A stretch of DNA of 36,089 nucleotides from Flavobacteriaceae bacterium. GTDB taxonomy: Bacteria; Bacteroidota; Bacteroidia; Flavobacteriales; Flavobacteriaceae. The stretch covers positions 1 through 36,089 of the forward strand of contig JABDPU010000250.1 in NCBI GenBank assembly GCA_013042625.1, given 5' to 3'. A model generated the notes under the pieces. The model was given only the letters and a program-made list of their open reading frames with translations. It made no database searches and had not been told where the DNA came from. Within the stretch, counting starts at the first letter, position 1. Every line of letters starts with the position of its first letter. Below are positions 7,566-16,417 of this stretch, piece after piece. Position numbers and translations under genes: made by a program.

Positions 7566-8882
7566 ATGAACACTAAAACAATTCCCTTTGTGCCTTTCAA
7601 AGTAAAGGACATGTCATTAGCTTCATGGGGAAGAAAGGAAATTGAATTGGCAGAAGCCGAGATGCCCGGATTGATGAGTTTGAGAGAAGAATATAAGGAC
7701 TCCAAGCCTTTAAAAGGAGCAAGAATTGCCGGATGCCTTCACATGACCATCCAAACGGCTGTATTGATCGAAACCCTTTTAGATCTTGGAGCAGAGGTCA
7801 CATGGAGTTCCTGCAATATATTCTCTACTCAAGATCATGCCGCGGCTGCGATTGCCGACGCAGGAATAGCGGTATATGCCTGGAAAGGAATGAATGAAGA
7901 AGAGTTCGACTGGTGCATTGAGCAGACCTTATTCTTTGGTGAGGACCGAAAACCATTGAACATGATATTAGACGATGGCGGAGATCTTACCAATATGGTA
8001 TTCGATAAATATCCTGAATTGGTAAATGGTATCAAGGGTCTTTCCGAAGAAACAACTACAGGGGTGCACAGGTTATATGACCGCATGAAGAATGGCACAT
8101 TACCTATGCCTGCAATCAATGTAAACGATTCGGTGACCAAAAGTAAATTCGATAACAAATATGGATGTCGCGAAAGTGCAGTAGATGCCGTTAAGCGTGC
8201 CACAGATATTATGATTGCCGGAAAACGTGTTCTTGTTGCCGGATATGGAGATGTAGGTAAAGGAACAGCTGCTTCGTTCAGAGGAGCGGGTGCCATCGTC
8301 ACGGTTACCGAGATCGATCCGATTTGTGCCTTACAGGCAGCTATGGATGGCTTTGAGGTTAAGCGTATTGAAAGTGTTGTTGATGTTAGCGATATTTTTG
8401 TGACGAGCACCGGTAACAAAGACATTATTACCGGTGAACATTTTGAGGCCATGAAGGATAAGGCGATTGTTTGTAATATCGGTCATTTTGATAATGAGAT
8501 TGATATGGCCTGGATGAATGAAAACTATGGCAACACAAGGGTTGAGATCAAACCTCAGGTGGATAAATACACTCTCAATGGTAAGGATGTTATTATTCTT
8601 GCCGAAGGCCGATTGGTCAACTTAGGTTGTGCAACAGGTCACCCGAGTTTTGTGATGAGTAACTCCTTCACCAACCAGACCTTAGCTCAAATTGAATTGT
8701 GGAACAACACCGATCAGTATGAGAATAAGGTTTATATGCTGCCAAAGCATCTTGACGAGAAAGTTGCCAGGTTACATCTTGAAAAAATTGGTGTTGAATT
8801 GACACCCCTTCGTAAGGATCAGGCTGATTATATCGGAGTTAAGGTTGAAGGGCCTTATAAACCTGAATACTATAGGTATTAG
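7566..8882 (+). CDS. ahcY: Adenosylhomocysteinase
   Basis: '[21 protein letters not shown]', '[20 protein letters not shown]' NAD site and C-terminal 'PYKPEYYRY'. Start chosen at the internal Met. Confidence 0.97.
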   Translation: MNTKTIPFVPFKVKDMSLASWGRKEIELAEAEMPGLMSLREEYKDSKPLKGARIAGCLHMTIQTAVLIETLLDLGAEVTWSSCNIFSTQDHAAAAIADAGIAVYAWKGMNEEEFDWCIEQTLFFGEDRKPLNMILDDGGDLTNMVFDKYPELVNGIKGLSEETTTGVHRLYDRMKNGTLPMPAINVNDSVTKSKFDNKYGCRESAVDAVKRATDIMIAGKRVLVAGYGDVGKGTAASFRGAGAIVTVTEIDPICALQAAMDGFEVKRIESVVDVSDIFVTSTGNKDIITGEHFEAMKDKAIVCNIGHFDNEIDMAWMNENYGNTRVEIKPQVDKYTLNGKDVIILAEGRLVNLGCATGHPSFVMSNSFTNQTLAQIELWNNTDQYENKVYMLPKHLDEKVARLHLEKIGVELTPLRKDQADYIGVKVEGPYKPEYYRY

Positions 8883-8903
8883 TATTATAAGATTTTAAAA
8901 TAT

Positions 8904-8936
8904 GAAAACCCCTGTTGATCAACAGGGGTTTTCTTT
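8904..8936 (+). terminator. Intrinsic terminator after ahcY
   Basis: Perfect inverted repeat GAAAACCCCTGTTGATCAACAGGGGTTTTC (8904-8933), followed by a T-rich stretch. Confidence 0.85.
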
Positions 8937-8953
8937 TATCTTTATTTGCGATA

Positions 8954-9495
8954 TGAAAAGGTTTTTTAAAATAGTAGTCTTCCTGGCTCTGGCAATTTTC
9001 TTTTTTACAAAGATCAAAATGAACACCAATCAATCTGATTTTCTGGATAGCTATTTGCATGAACTCGAATCTTATATCGAACAACGCGATGCGATCAATA
9101 TTGAAGTATCTCAGGCAGATGTGGCCTGGCATCTTGATCATATGCTCAAAACCATCAATCAAATTTATTTGGCCCTGGAAGAATCTAATCCTGATGAATT
9201 TGACAGTTCATTCAGTATGATCAGAACGGCCTCCCTATCATTAAATTATATACCGAGAGGCAGGGCTCAATCTCCCCAGTCGGTAAGACCTCCTGAAAAT
9301 ATATTAACAGAAGACATTTTTAGTCAATTAGAGGAAGTCAGGCGTAATGTGAAGAAATTCCCAGAACTTTATAAAGGGGCTTATTTCGATCATCCTGTAT
9401 TTGGTCATCTTAAAAGATCCCATAGCATGCGTTTTCTCCAGGTACATACCAATCATCATCTTAAGATTATAAAGGACATTCTCGAAACTCCATAA
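8954..9495 (+). CDS. DUF1569/DinB-like protein with an N-terminal hydrophobic segment
   Basis: His-containing motifs 'VAWHLDHMLKTI', 'HPVFGHL' and 'FLQVHTNHHLKII' fit the DUF1569 (DinB-fold) pattern. Start moved downstream of the terminator. Confidence 0.65.
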
Positions 9496-9522
9496 AAAAA
9501 CCCTGGCCAATTGACCAGGGTT
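9494..9522 (-). terminator. Intrinsic terminator for the rplU-rpmA operon
   Basis: AACCCTGGTCAATTGGCCAGGGTTTTTTT on the minus strand. Confidence 0.8.
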
Positions 9523-9547
9523 CACATATTTTATAGTTTAGAAGGGT

Positions 9548-9808
9548 TTATGCCTCGTGAGGAATCACGGAAACATAAGACCTTCCACCTTTTTTCTTAT
9601 CAAACTGCACAGTGCCATCAATTTTGGCATGCAGGGTATGATCTTTTCCAGCATATACGTTTTCTCCTGGATTGTGGGCTGTTCCTCTCTGACGAACAAT
9701 AATATTACCGGCAATTGCCTGCTGTCCACCAAAAATCTTTACGCCCAGTCGTTTCGATTCCGATTCCCTACCGTTCTTCGAACTACCTACTCCTTTTTTG
9801 TGAGCCAT
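9548..9808 (-). CDS. rpmA: 50S ribosomal protein L27
   Basis: [24 protein letters not shown]...[16 protein letters not shown]...HPGxxVxxGKDHTL-type L27 sequence. Confidence 0.98.
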   Translation of the reverse strand: MAHKKGVGSSKNGRESESKRLGVKIFGGQQAIAGNIIVRQRGTAHNPGENVYAGKDHTLHAKIDGTVQFDKKKGGRSYVSVIPHEA

Positions 9809-9843
9809 TGTGTAAAGTTTTAAATATTAATACTAACGGTAAC

Positions 9844-10554
9844 TTATTTCTTTCCGCCGTCCAATTTATCTTGTAGGGCTTTTAATTCGTCCCACTTGCC
9901 ATCAGCAGCAAGTTTTGCTTGTTCCGGCCATGTGTCTGGAACATGATTACCACGAACGCCAGCAATAATTTCTGAAATTTCAGCAGGTTTTGCTTTTGCC
10001 AAGTCGACAAATGTAGCAATTCCTCCATCAACCAATGTTGAAGCAATTTTTGGCCCTATACCTTCGATTTTCTTCAAATCGTCAGCTTTAGCTTTACTGG
10101 TTGTCTTCTTTGTGGCAGGCTTAGCAGCAGCCTTTTTTGGTTCAGCCTTTTTCGCTGGAGCCGCTTTCTTAGCTTCTACTTTTGGTTCTGGTTTTGCCTT
10201 AGGTTTAGGTTCCGCTTTAGCCTTAGTGGCTTTTTTAGCTCCGGAAGCCAGAATCTTCTCGATCTGGATTTCGGTAAGTGCCTGACGATGTCCGTTCTTC
10301 ACTTTATAACCTTTCCTGCGTTTCTTTTTAAAGACAATGACTTTATCGCCTTTTAAATGTCTCAAGACTTTTGCTCCTACCTGAGCGCCGTCTATAGCCG
10401 GGGCGCCAATGGTAAATTTTTCACCATCGCCTAAAAGAAGAACATTATCAAAAGCCACTTTTTTGCCTTCATCTTCCTTCAAACGGTGAACAAATACCTT
10501 CTGGTCTTTTTCAACTTTGAATTGTTGCCCTGCTATCTCTACAATTGCGTACAT
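9844..10554 (-). CDS. rplU: 50S ribosomal protein L21 with a K/A/P-rich linker and C-terminal helix-hairpin-helix domain
   Basis: L21 core MYAIVEIAGQQFKVEKDQ...KRRKGYKVKNGHRQALTEIQI, then a K/A/P-rich linker, then 'ADDLKKIEGIGPKIASTLVDGGIATFVDLAKAKPAEISEII'. Start at the Met of MYAIVEI. Confidence 0.95.
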   Translation of the reverse strand: MYAIVEIAGQQFKVEKDQKVFVHRLKEDEGKKVAFDNVLLLGDGEKFTIGAPAIDGAQVGAKVLRHLKGDKVIVFKKKRRKGYKVKNGHRQALTEIQIEKILASGAKKATKAKAEPKPKAKPEPKVEAKKAAPAKKAEPKKAAAKPATKKTTSKAKADDLKKIEGIGPKIASTLVDGGIATFVDLAKAKPAEISEIIAGVRGNHVPDTWPEQAKLAADGKWDELKALQDKLDGGKK

Positions 10555-10614
10555 AATAGCGTTATTATAATAATTCGGTTTAATTCTTATCAAGCCTTCA
10601 TTTGAAGGCGGGTG

Positions 10615-10622
10615 CAAATATA
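10615..10622 (-). promoter_or_regulatory. Promoter -7 element (TATATTTG) for rplU-rpmA
   Basis: Plus-strand CAAATATA upstream of rplU matches TAnnTTTG on the minus strand. Confidence 0.55.
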
Positions 10623-10710
10623 CTAGTAATTCCGTAAAAGACAAATGTTTTACCACCCTAAATTGTTGTTATTTTAATACTAAAATTGAGGGTTCTTTTC
10701 AAGTGTTTCT

Positions 10711-10718
10711 TATTTTTG
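10711..10718 (+). promoter_or_regulatory. Promoter -7 element (TATTTTTG) for the M16 gene pair
   Basis: TAnnTTTG match with an upstream TTG at 10686-10688. Confidence 0.5.
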
Positions 10719-10781
10719 TGTCCATTGACAGGCGGAGTAACTCCAGCCAATAAATTCACAATTACAATAAATTTAAATTTT

Positions 10782-12110
10782 ATGAAATCCAGATTTTTAA
10801 TGCTGATTGCTATGAGTTTTGCGATAGGCATTTCTTATGCTCAAAAAGTAGATTTTGAAGAATACGACCTCGATAATGGTCTGCATGTCATCCTACATCA
10901 AGATAATACGGCTCCAGTTGTTACAGTTGGAGTCATGTATGACGTAGGTGGCAAAGACCTGGGAGGGGACAACAATTCGGAACGAACGGGATTTGCTCAT
11001 TTCTTTGAGCACCTGCTCTTTGAAGGAACACCAAATATCCCAAGGGGAAAATGGTTCGAGATTGTATCATCAAATGGTGGCAGTAACAATGCAAACACCT
11101 CATTAGACAGAACGTACTATTTCGAGGTATTTCCGTCAAATAGCCTTGAATTAGGCTTATGGATGGAGTCTGAAAGAATGCTTCACCCGGTTATTGATGA
11201 AGTTGGAGTAGAGACCCAGAACGAAGTTGTTAAAGAAGAAAAACGCTTGCGGTATGATAACAGTCCGTACGGACAATTTTTGTTTGTTGTGAGCGAAAAC
11301 CTGTTTAAGGTTCATCCGTATAAAAATAAGAATATAGGAGAAATGGAACATTTGGATGCAGCGACACTAGATGAGTTCAAAGCCTATTTCAAAAAGTTTT
11401 ATGCCCCCAATAATGCCGCTCTTGTTGTTGCAGGTGACATAGATACGGGAAAAACAAAAGAATTGATCCAGTCCTATTTTGGCGAAATACCCAGCGGAGA
11501 AAAGGTCACACGTAATTTTCCCAAGGAACAACCGATCACAGAGGAAATTGAGACGAAGACATACGATCCCAATATTCAGATTCCTGCTGTAGTCACTGCA
11601 TATAGAACACCCGGTTTTGCAAAGCGCGATGCCTATGTTCTGGATATGGTTTCGGCCTATCTCAGTGACGGTAAAAGCTCAAAACTCTACAAAAAAATGG
11701 TAGACGATAAAAAAATGGCTTTGCAGGTCGGTGCGATTAATATCGGGCAGCAGGATTACAGTATTTATGCTGTTTTCGGATTGCCGTTGGGAGGAGCTAC
11801 ATTACAGGATTTAATTAAAGAAATGGATGAAGAGATCATTAAGATGCAAAATGAGCTGATCTCTGAAAAAGATTACCAGAAACTTCAGAATAAATTCGAA
11901 AACCGTTTTGTCAATTCAAATTCAAGCGTTCAAGGTATTGCCAATTCCTTAGTTCGTAATTATTTGTTGTATGGTGACACGAATCTGATCAACAACCAAA
12001 TCGATATATACAGATCGATTACACGTGAAGATATTCAGGCTGCCGTAAAAAAATATTTGAATCCGAATCAAAGACTGATACTTGAATATCTACCCGAAAC
12101 CAAGGAATAA
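10782..12110 (+). CDS. M16 family zinc metallopeptidase, catalytic subunit
   Basis: Signal peptide and HFFEHLLFEG (HxxEH zinc motif). Start chosen at the Met preceding the signal peptide. Confidence 0.93.
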   Translation: MKSRFLMLIAMSFAIGISYAQKVDFEEYDLDNGLHVILHQDNTAPVVTVGVMYDVGGKDLGGDNNSERTGFAHFFEHLLFEGTPNIPRGKWFEIVSSNGGSNNANTSLDRTYYFEVFPSNSLELGLWMESERMLHPVIDEVGVETQNEVVKEEKRLRYDNSPYGQFLFVVSENLFKVHPYKNKNIGEMEHLDAATLDEFKAYFKKFYAPNNAALVVAGDIDTGKTKELIQSYFGEIPSGEKVTRNFPKEQPITEEIETKTYDPNIQIPAVVTAYRTPGFAKRDAYVLDMVSAYLSDGKSSKLYKKMVDDKKMALQVGAINIGQQDYSIYAVFGLPLGGATLQDLIKEMDEEIIKMQNELISEKDYQKLQNKFENRFVNSNSSVQGIANSLVRNYLLYGDTNLINNQIDIYRSITREDIQAAVKKYLNPNQRLILEYLPETKE

Positions 12111-12115
12111 AACAA

Positions 12116-14197
12116 ATGAGAAACATGAGAACATATATATTATCATTAGTCGCAATATTAGTCGTGAGTGCATCTTTTGCACAAATTGACCGTACAAAAA
12201 TGCCAAAGCCGGGTCCGGCTCCAAAAATCCAATTGCAAAAACCAATTGAGTATAAGCTGAGCAATGGCCTGACTGTTATGGTTGTTGAAAACAGCAAATT
12301 ACCTCGGGTATCTTATAACCTTAATATCGACAATGTGCCTTCAGTTGAGGGAGACAAAGCCGGCGTTTCAAGCTTTTTAGGATCAATGCTGGGTAATGGA
12401 ACCACGAATATTTCAAAGGATGAATTCAACGAGGAGGTTGATTTCCTGGGAGCCAATCTTAACTTTGGATCAAGTGGAGCTTTTGCAAGTGGTTTATCAA
12501 AATATGCCGATCGCATTCTAGAGTTGATGGCCGATGCAGCGATTAACCCTCTATTGGTTGAAGACGAATTCAATAAAGAAAAAGAACGACAAATTGAAGG
12601 ATTAAGGACCGGAGAAAAAAGTGTTGACGTTGTGGCCGGACGAGTTGGTCCTGCACTTGTTTATGGCACACACCATCCTTATGGTGAGTACGTTTCAGAA
12701 GAGACCCTTAACGCGATAACTTTAGCAGATGTTAAAGCGTTTTACACGGAACGATTTAATCCTGGAAATGCTTATCTGGTAGTTATTGGCGATATTGATG
12801 CAAAGAAGATCAAATCAAAAATTGAAAAGACCTTCGGATTATGGGTGAAAGGAACCAGCCTTGAATTAAGTGTTCCTGAAACCAGTCCTGAAGTTCAATA
12901 CACTCAGATTAGTTTTGTGGACATGCCAAATGCCGTTCAGTCTAATATTTCCTTGACCCATACGGCAAAATTAAAGATGGGAGATCCCGACTATCACGCA
13001 TTGCTCATTGCAAATAAGATTCTTGGAGGAGGTTTCAACAGTTATTTAAATATGAACCTGCGGGAGGAACATGGGTATACTTATGGAGCTCGTTCTAATC
13101 TGGGATCCAATAAATATGTGTCTCGTTTTACTGCAGGGGCAGCTGTCAGAAATATGGTAACTGATAGTGCAATTGTTGAAACTTTGAAAGAAGTAAACCG
13201 AATCCGTAATGAAGATGTCACCGCAGAAGCCCTGGCCAATGCAAAAGCTAAATACACCGGCGACTTTGTTTTAGCACTTGAGAGACCTCAGACACTGGCT
13301 CAATATGCTCTTAATATAAAACTCAATGATCTTTCTGAAGACTTTTATTCAACTTACCTTGAAAAGATCAATGCAGTGACCATTGAAGATGTTAAACGAG
13401 TAGCTAACAAATACTTCAAACCAGAGAATGCCAGGATGGTCGTCGTTGGAAAGGGAAGTGAAGTACTGGAGAACCTTGAAAAAACAGGAATTCCTATTAA
13501 ATATTATGATACTTATGCTAATGAGGTTGACAGGCCCGAATTTTCAAAACCAATTCCGGATGGGGTTACAGCTCAATCGATTTTGAACAAATATATTGAA
13601 GCCATTGGTGGAACTGACAATCTGAAAAGTGTAAAAACTGTTCATTCTACTGCCAATGTTACAATTGAAGGCGTTCCCTTAACACTTACTGCCGATATTA
13701 AGCAGATGAATCCAAATAAAGAATCCATGGAAATGACTGCCGAAGGAATGGGCTTGATCATGAAGCAGAAATTTAATGGTGAGTCTGGTTATAGTGAGCA
13801 GCAAGGAATGAAACAACCTATGGAAGGTGATCAATTGGCGCTTAAAAAATCGGAGAGTAGTTTGTTCCCCGAATTGACCTATTCAAGTGATTCTGTTGCT
13901 CTTGATGCGCTGACCTCTATTGATGGAAAAGATGTCTTTAAGGTAAAAGTGACTAACAACGGTAAAGATGTTTTCCGCTATTATGATGCTGAAAGCGGAC
14001 TATTAGTTAGAACTGAAGTAGAGGTCGAATCTCAGGGAAGAACCGTGAAATCGATAAGTGATTTCTCCAACTATTCTGAAGTTAACGGCGTAAAATTCCC
14101 GTATTACCAGAGCATCAAATCAGGACCGCAAACCATCTTGATGAATTTCACCAATGTTAAGGTGAATGAAGGGGTTAGCGATGCCGATTTCGAATAA
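12116..14197 (+). CDS. M16 family peptidase-like protein, non-catalytic, with a C-terminal lipoprotein-sorting-like domain
   Basis: M16 fold signatures ('GGGFNSYLNMNLREEHGYTYGARS') without HxxEH. The extra ~200-aa C-terminus beginning 'QSILNKYIEAIGGTDNLKSVKTVHS' resembles LolA-type domains. Confidence 0.9.
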   Translation: MRNMRTYILSLVAILVVSASFAQIDRTKMPKPGPAPKIQLQKPIEYKLSNGLTVMVVENSKLPRVSYNLNIDNVPSVEGDKAGVSSFLGSMLGNGTTNISKDEFNEEVDFLGANLNFGSSGAFASGLSKYADRILELMADAAINPLLVEDEFNKEKERQIEGLRTGEKSVDVVAGRVGPALVYGTHHPYGEYVSEETLNAITLADVKAFYTERFNPGNAYLVVIGDIDAKKIKSKIEKTFGLWVKGTSLELSVPETSPEVQYTQISFVDMPNAVQSNISLTHTAKLKMGDPDYHALLIANKILGGGFNSYLNMNLREEHGYTYGARSNLGSNKYVSRFTAGAAVRNMVTDSAIVETLKEVNRIRNEDVTAEALANAKAKYTGDFVLALERPQTLAQYALNIKLNDLSEDFYSTYLEKINAVTIEDVKRVANKYFKPENARMVVVGKGSEVLENLEKTGIPIKYYDTYANEVDRPEFSKPIPDGVTAQSILNKYIEAIGGTDNLKSVKTVHSTANVTIEGVPLTLTADIKQMNPNKESMEMTAEGMGLIMKQKFNGESGYSEQQGMKQPMEGDQLALKKSESSLFPELTYSSDSVALDALTSIDGKDVFKVKVTNNGKDVFRYYDAESGLLVRTEVEVESQGRTVKSISDFSNYSEVNGVKFPYYQSIKSGPQTILMNFTNVKVNEGVSDADFE

Positions 14198-14216
14198 TAT
14201 AAATGCTGATTTTATT

Positions 14217-14250
14217 ATAAACCCGGACTTAAGTGCCGGGTTTATTTTTT
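14217..14250 (+). terminator. Intrinsic terminator after the M16 pair
   Basis: ATAAACCCGGacttaagtgCCGGGTTTATTTTTTT. Confidence 0.75.
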
Positions 14251-15120
14251 TCTGTTTGAAAGGTAAACCCCAAAGAAGATCAGAATAGTTGCCAATCCCT
14301 GTTGCACACTAAATTTCTCTCCATCCAGCAGTCCCCAGAATAAAGCTACTACAGTTATCAGATAGGTAACTGAAGATGCAAAAACCGGTGTTGATATCTG
14401 GATAAGCTTATTGAATAGTACCTTGGCCAATGCCGTACCAAAGGCGGCAAGTAAGAAGATGTAACCCAGAGATTCCCAAAATAAACTTGAATTTAATGTT
14501 TCCGTTTTAAAGAATCCGCTCAGTGCCAACATGATCAGGCCGGGAACGATAATCCCGGCAAAATTGCCTGTTGCAATGGCGATTGCAGGTACATCCTGAA
14601 GATATCGTTTAATAATATTCACGTTGAAAGCATAACACAGAGTAGCCAATATCACAAGGCCGGCGTAAAGATAATTTTGATCCGGGTTGAGTTGAGCGCC
14701 GGAAACAATCAGGATCACTGTTCCTAGTAATCCAATAATAACGCCCAGGAATTGTCTCCTGGTACAAAGCAGATTAAAAACTGTGAGGCCAACTATAAGC
14801 GTATTCAAAGGAACCATCGAGTTCAGAATAGAAGCAATTGCACTGTCTATCTCGTCAATAGCAAAGGCAAAAAATGTAGCCGGGAAAAATGTACCTATAA
14901 ATCCTGTAAGTATAACCCATGGCCATTGCTTTCGGCTTATCTGCTTGAGACTATAAAATCCAGCTGCCAGAATTATAATGGCGGTTAATACAATTCTCAA
15001 ACTGGCAACCTGAAGCGGGCTAAAACCCAGCAGTCCTTTTTTCATCAGGATGAATGAACTTCCCCAGATCAAGGCAAGCACTCCTAATAGAAACCATTTG
15101 GACTGACGAAATTGAGTCAT
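14242..15120 (-). CDS. EamA/DMT-family transporter
   Basis: Ten-TM-like hydrophobic protein with 'ALIWGSSFILMKKGL' and 'YLITVVALFWGLLDGE'. Confidence 0.92.
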   Translation of the reverse strand: MTQFRQSKWFLLGVLALIWGSSFILMKKGLLGFSPLQVASLRIVLTAIIILAAGFYSLKQISRKQWPWVILTGFIGTFFPATFFAFAIDEIDSAIASILNSMVPLNTLIVGLTVFNLLCTRRQFLGVIIGLLGTVILIVSGAQLNPDQNYLYAGLVILATLCYAFNVNIIKRYLQDVPAIAIATGNFAGIIVPGLIMLALSGFFKTETLNSSLFWESLGYIFLLAAFGTALAKVLFNKLIQISTPVFASSVTYLITVVALFWGLLDGEKFSVQQGLATILIFFGVYLSNRKK

Positions 15121-15172
15121 TTCTCTATCAAGATTTTAACTATACGAGATGGCAAATAACATCTATTATTCT

Positions 15173-15180
15173 TAATTTTG
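15173..15180 (+). promoter_or_regulatory. Promoter -7 element (TAATTTTG) for the HMA lipoprotein
   Basis: TAnnTTTG match 25 nt before the ATG. Confidence 0.5.
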
Positions 15181-15204
15181 TGGTGAATTCAATACTATTT
15201 ATTT

Positions 15205-15702
15205 ATGAAGACATTAAAAAACTTACTTGTACTGTTGATCGTTACAACAGTGGTTTTCAGTTGTAAGAACGAAGCTGAACCGGAGGTTAAAACCGTTGCG
15301 GTTGAAACAGCTGAAAAAGTAAAAGAACTAGACCCAAATGCTACTTACGCCAAAGCAGAGTTTACCATAGAAGGCATGACCTGTGCCATGGGATGCGCTA
15401 AAATGATTGAAGGCAACCTTAATAAAATGGAAGGCGTTAAAACAGCAGTTGTTGATTTTGAGCGCGAATTAGCCATGGTCGAATTTGATGAAGCTAAAGT
15501 AAATCATTCATCTCTCGAGGAGACCGTTAATAATAGTGGTGAATCTTATGCTGTCAAAGAAATCAAGACTGTAGATTCATTCCAGGCTAAGAAGGAATGT
15601 GATCCTAATTGCAAAAAAGAATGCTGCCAAGACAAGACTGAGGCCGAGAAAAAAGAATGCGCCAAGGATTGTAAAAAAGCATGTTGCGCTTCCAAAGCTT
15701 AA
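15205..15702 (+). CDS. Heavy-metal-associated (HMA) domain lipoprotein with a Cys-rich tail
   Basis: Lipobox VVFSCKN, HMA motif 'IEGMTCAMGCAKMIEGNL', tail 'CDPNCKKECCQDKTEAEKKECAKDCKKACCASKA'. Confidence 0.85.
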   Translation: MKTLKNLLVLLIVTTVVFSCKNEAEPEVKTVAVETAEKVKELDPNATYAKAEFTIEGMTCAMGCAKMIEGNLNKMEGVKTAVVDFERELAMVEFDEAKVNHSSLEETVNNSGESYAVKEIKTVDSFQAKKECDPNCKKECCQDKTEAEKKECAKDCKKACCASKA

Positions 15703-15723
15703 GAATAATATTTAAACTATTGG

Positions 15724-15754
15724 AAACCACGCTTATAATGAGCGTGGTTTTTTT
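15724..15754 (+). terminator. Intrinsic terminator after the HMA lipoprotein gene
   Basis: AAACCACGCTtataatgAGCGTGGTTTTTTT. Confidence 0.85.
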
Positions 15755-15835
15755 ATTAGAAGCATTCCTGCTACTTACCCCATTAAGAAATTAATAGTGG
15801 GGTCCTTTGTCAAAAGATTTCTTTTAAACAATCGA

Positions 15836-16417
15836 TTATTTTTTATTCCATTTGATGGTCTCCATGATATGCCTTATATCGTTCTGCAGATAATAAGCCG
15901 CCGGAAGAATAGAATCATAATTAGGTTTAGCATAGAAATATAAGGACCCAGTGATAAAATGCCTGGTACTGTCGGTGACATAAAATTGGGATTGGGAAGC
16001 CGCATCACCTCCAACTTCATAAAACATTCCGAATACATTATTCTTAGCACTTTGGAATGGCTGTTCAACGATCTCATCGGCCTTAATAGTGTGCTTTTGA
16101 GTTATATTTTGTGCATCAGTAAGCAGGGCCTCCAGATTATTATCAACACTTTGATAAGTCAGGTAAATTGTCCCTTTGAGGCTGGGATAAACAATATCGA
16201 TTCCCCTGGTCTTACCATCAATCGATGGCCTGGACGGACCAATACTATCGGCCAGAGCGTTCACTTGAAAACTAAACGGAAGGTCGGTTTGTAACTCCTT
16301 GTATTCAGGTTCTGGATAATCCAATCGTAAATAAGCCTTAGGTTTAGGCAAGACCTCTTCCTTACAGGCCGTGACACAAAACAAGACTAGGATGAACAGG
16401 GCGATTCTTAATATCAT
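15836..16417 (-). CDS. gldD: Gliding-motility lipoprotein GldD
   Basis: Lipobox VTACKE, 'PKPKAYLRLDYPEPEY', and position directly downstream of gldE. Confidence 0.92.
   Translation of the reverse strand: MILRIALFILVLFCVTACKEEVLPKPKAYLRLDYPEPEYKELQTDLPFSFQVNALADSIGPSRPSIDGKTRGIDIVYPSLKGTIYLTYQSVDNNLEALLTDAQNITQKHTIKADEIVEQPFQSAKNNVFGMFYEVGGDAASQSQFYVTDSTRHFITGSLYFYAKPNYDSILPAAYYLQNDIRHIMETIKWNKK

Noticed and set aside
7835-8452. 205-aa minus-strand ORF
   Set aside because: Lies entirely antisense inside ahcY, whose product is unmistakable. Composition is typical of a shadow ORF.
8902-8953. 5' extension of the DUF1569-like ORF (start at 8902)
   Set aside because: The extension consists of the ahcY terminator hairpin (8904-8933). 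The Met at 8954 is the better start.
10090-10250. Repetitive K/A/P-rich DNA in rplU as a possible tandem repeat or CRISPR-like array
   Set aside because: Imperfect low-complexity codons encoding a flexible linker. No regular unit or spacers.
10555-10656. N-terminal 34-aa extension of L21 in the ORF track
   Set aside because: It covers the promoter and 5'-UTR hairpin. Conserved L21 starts at MYAIVEI.
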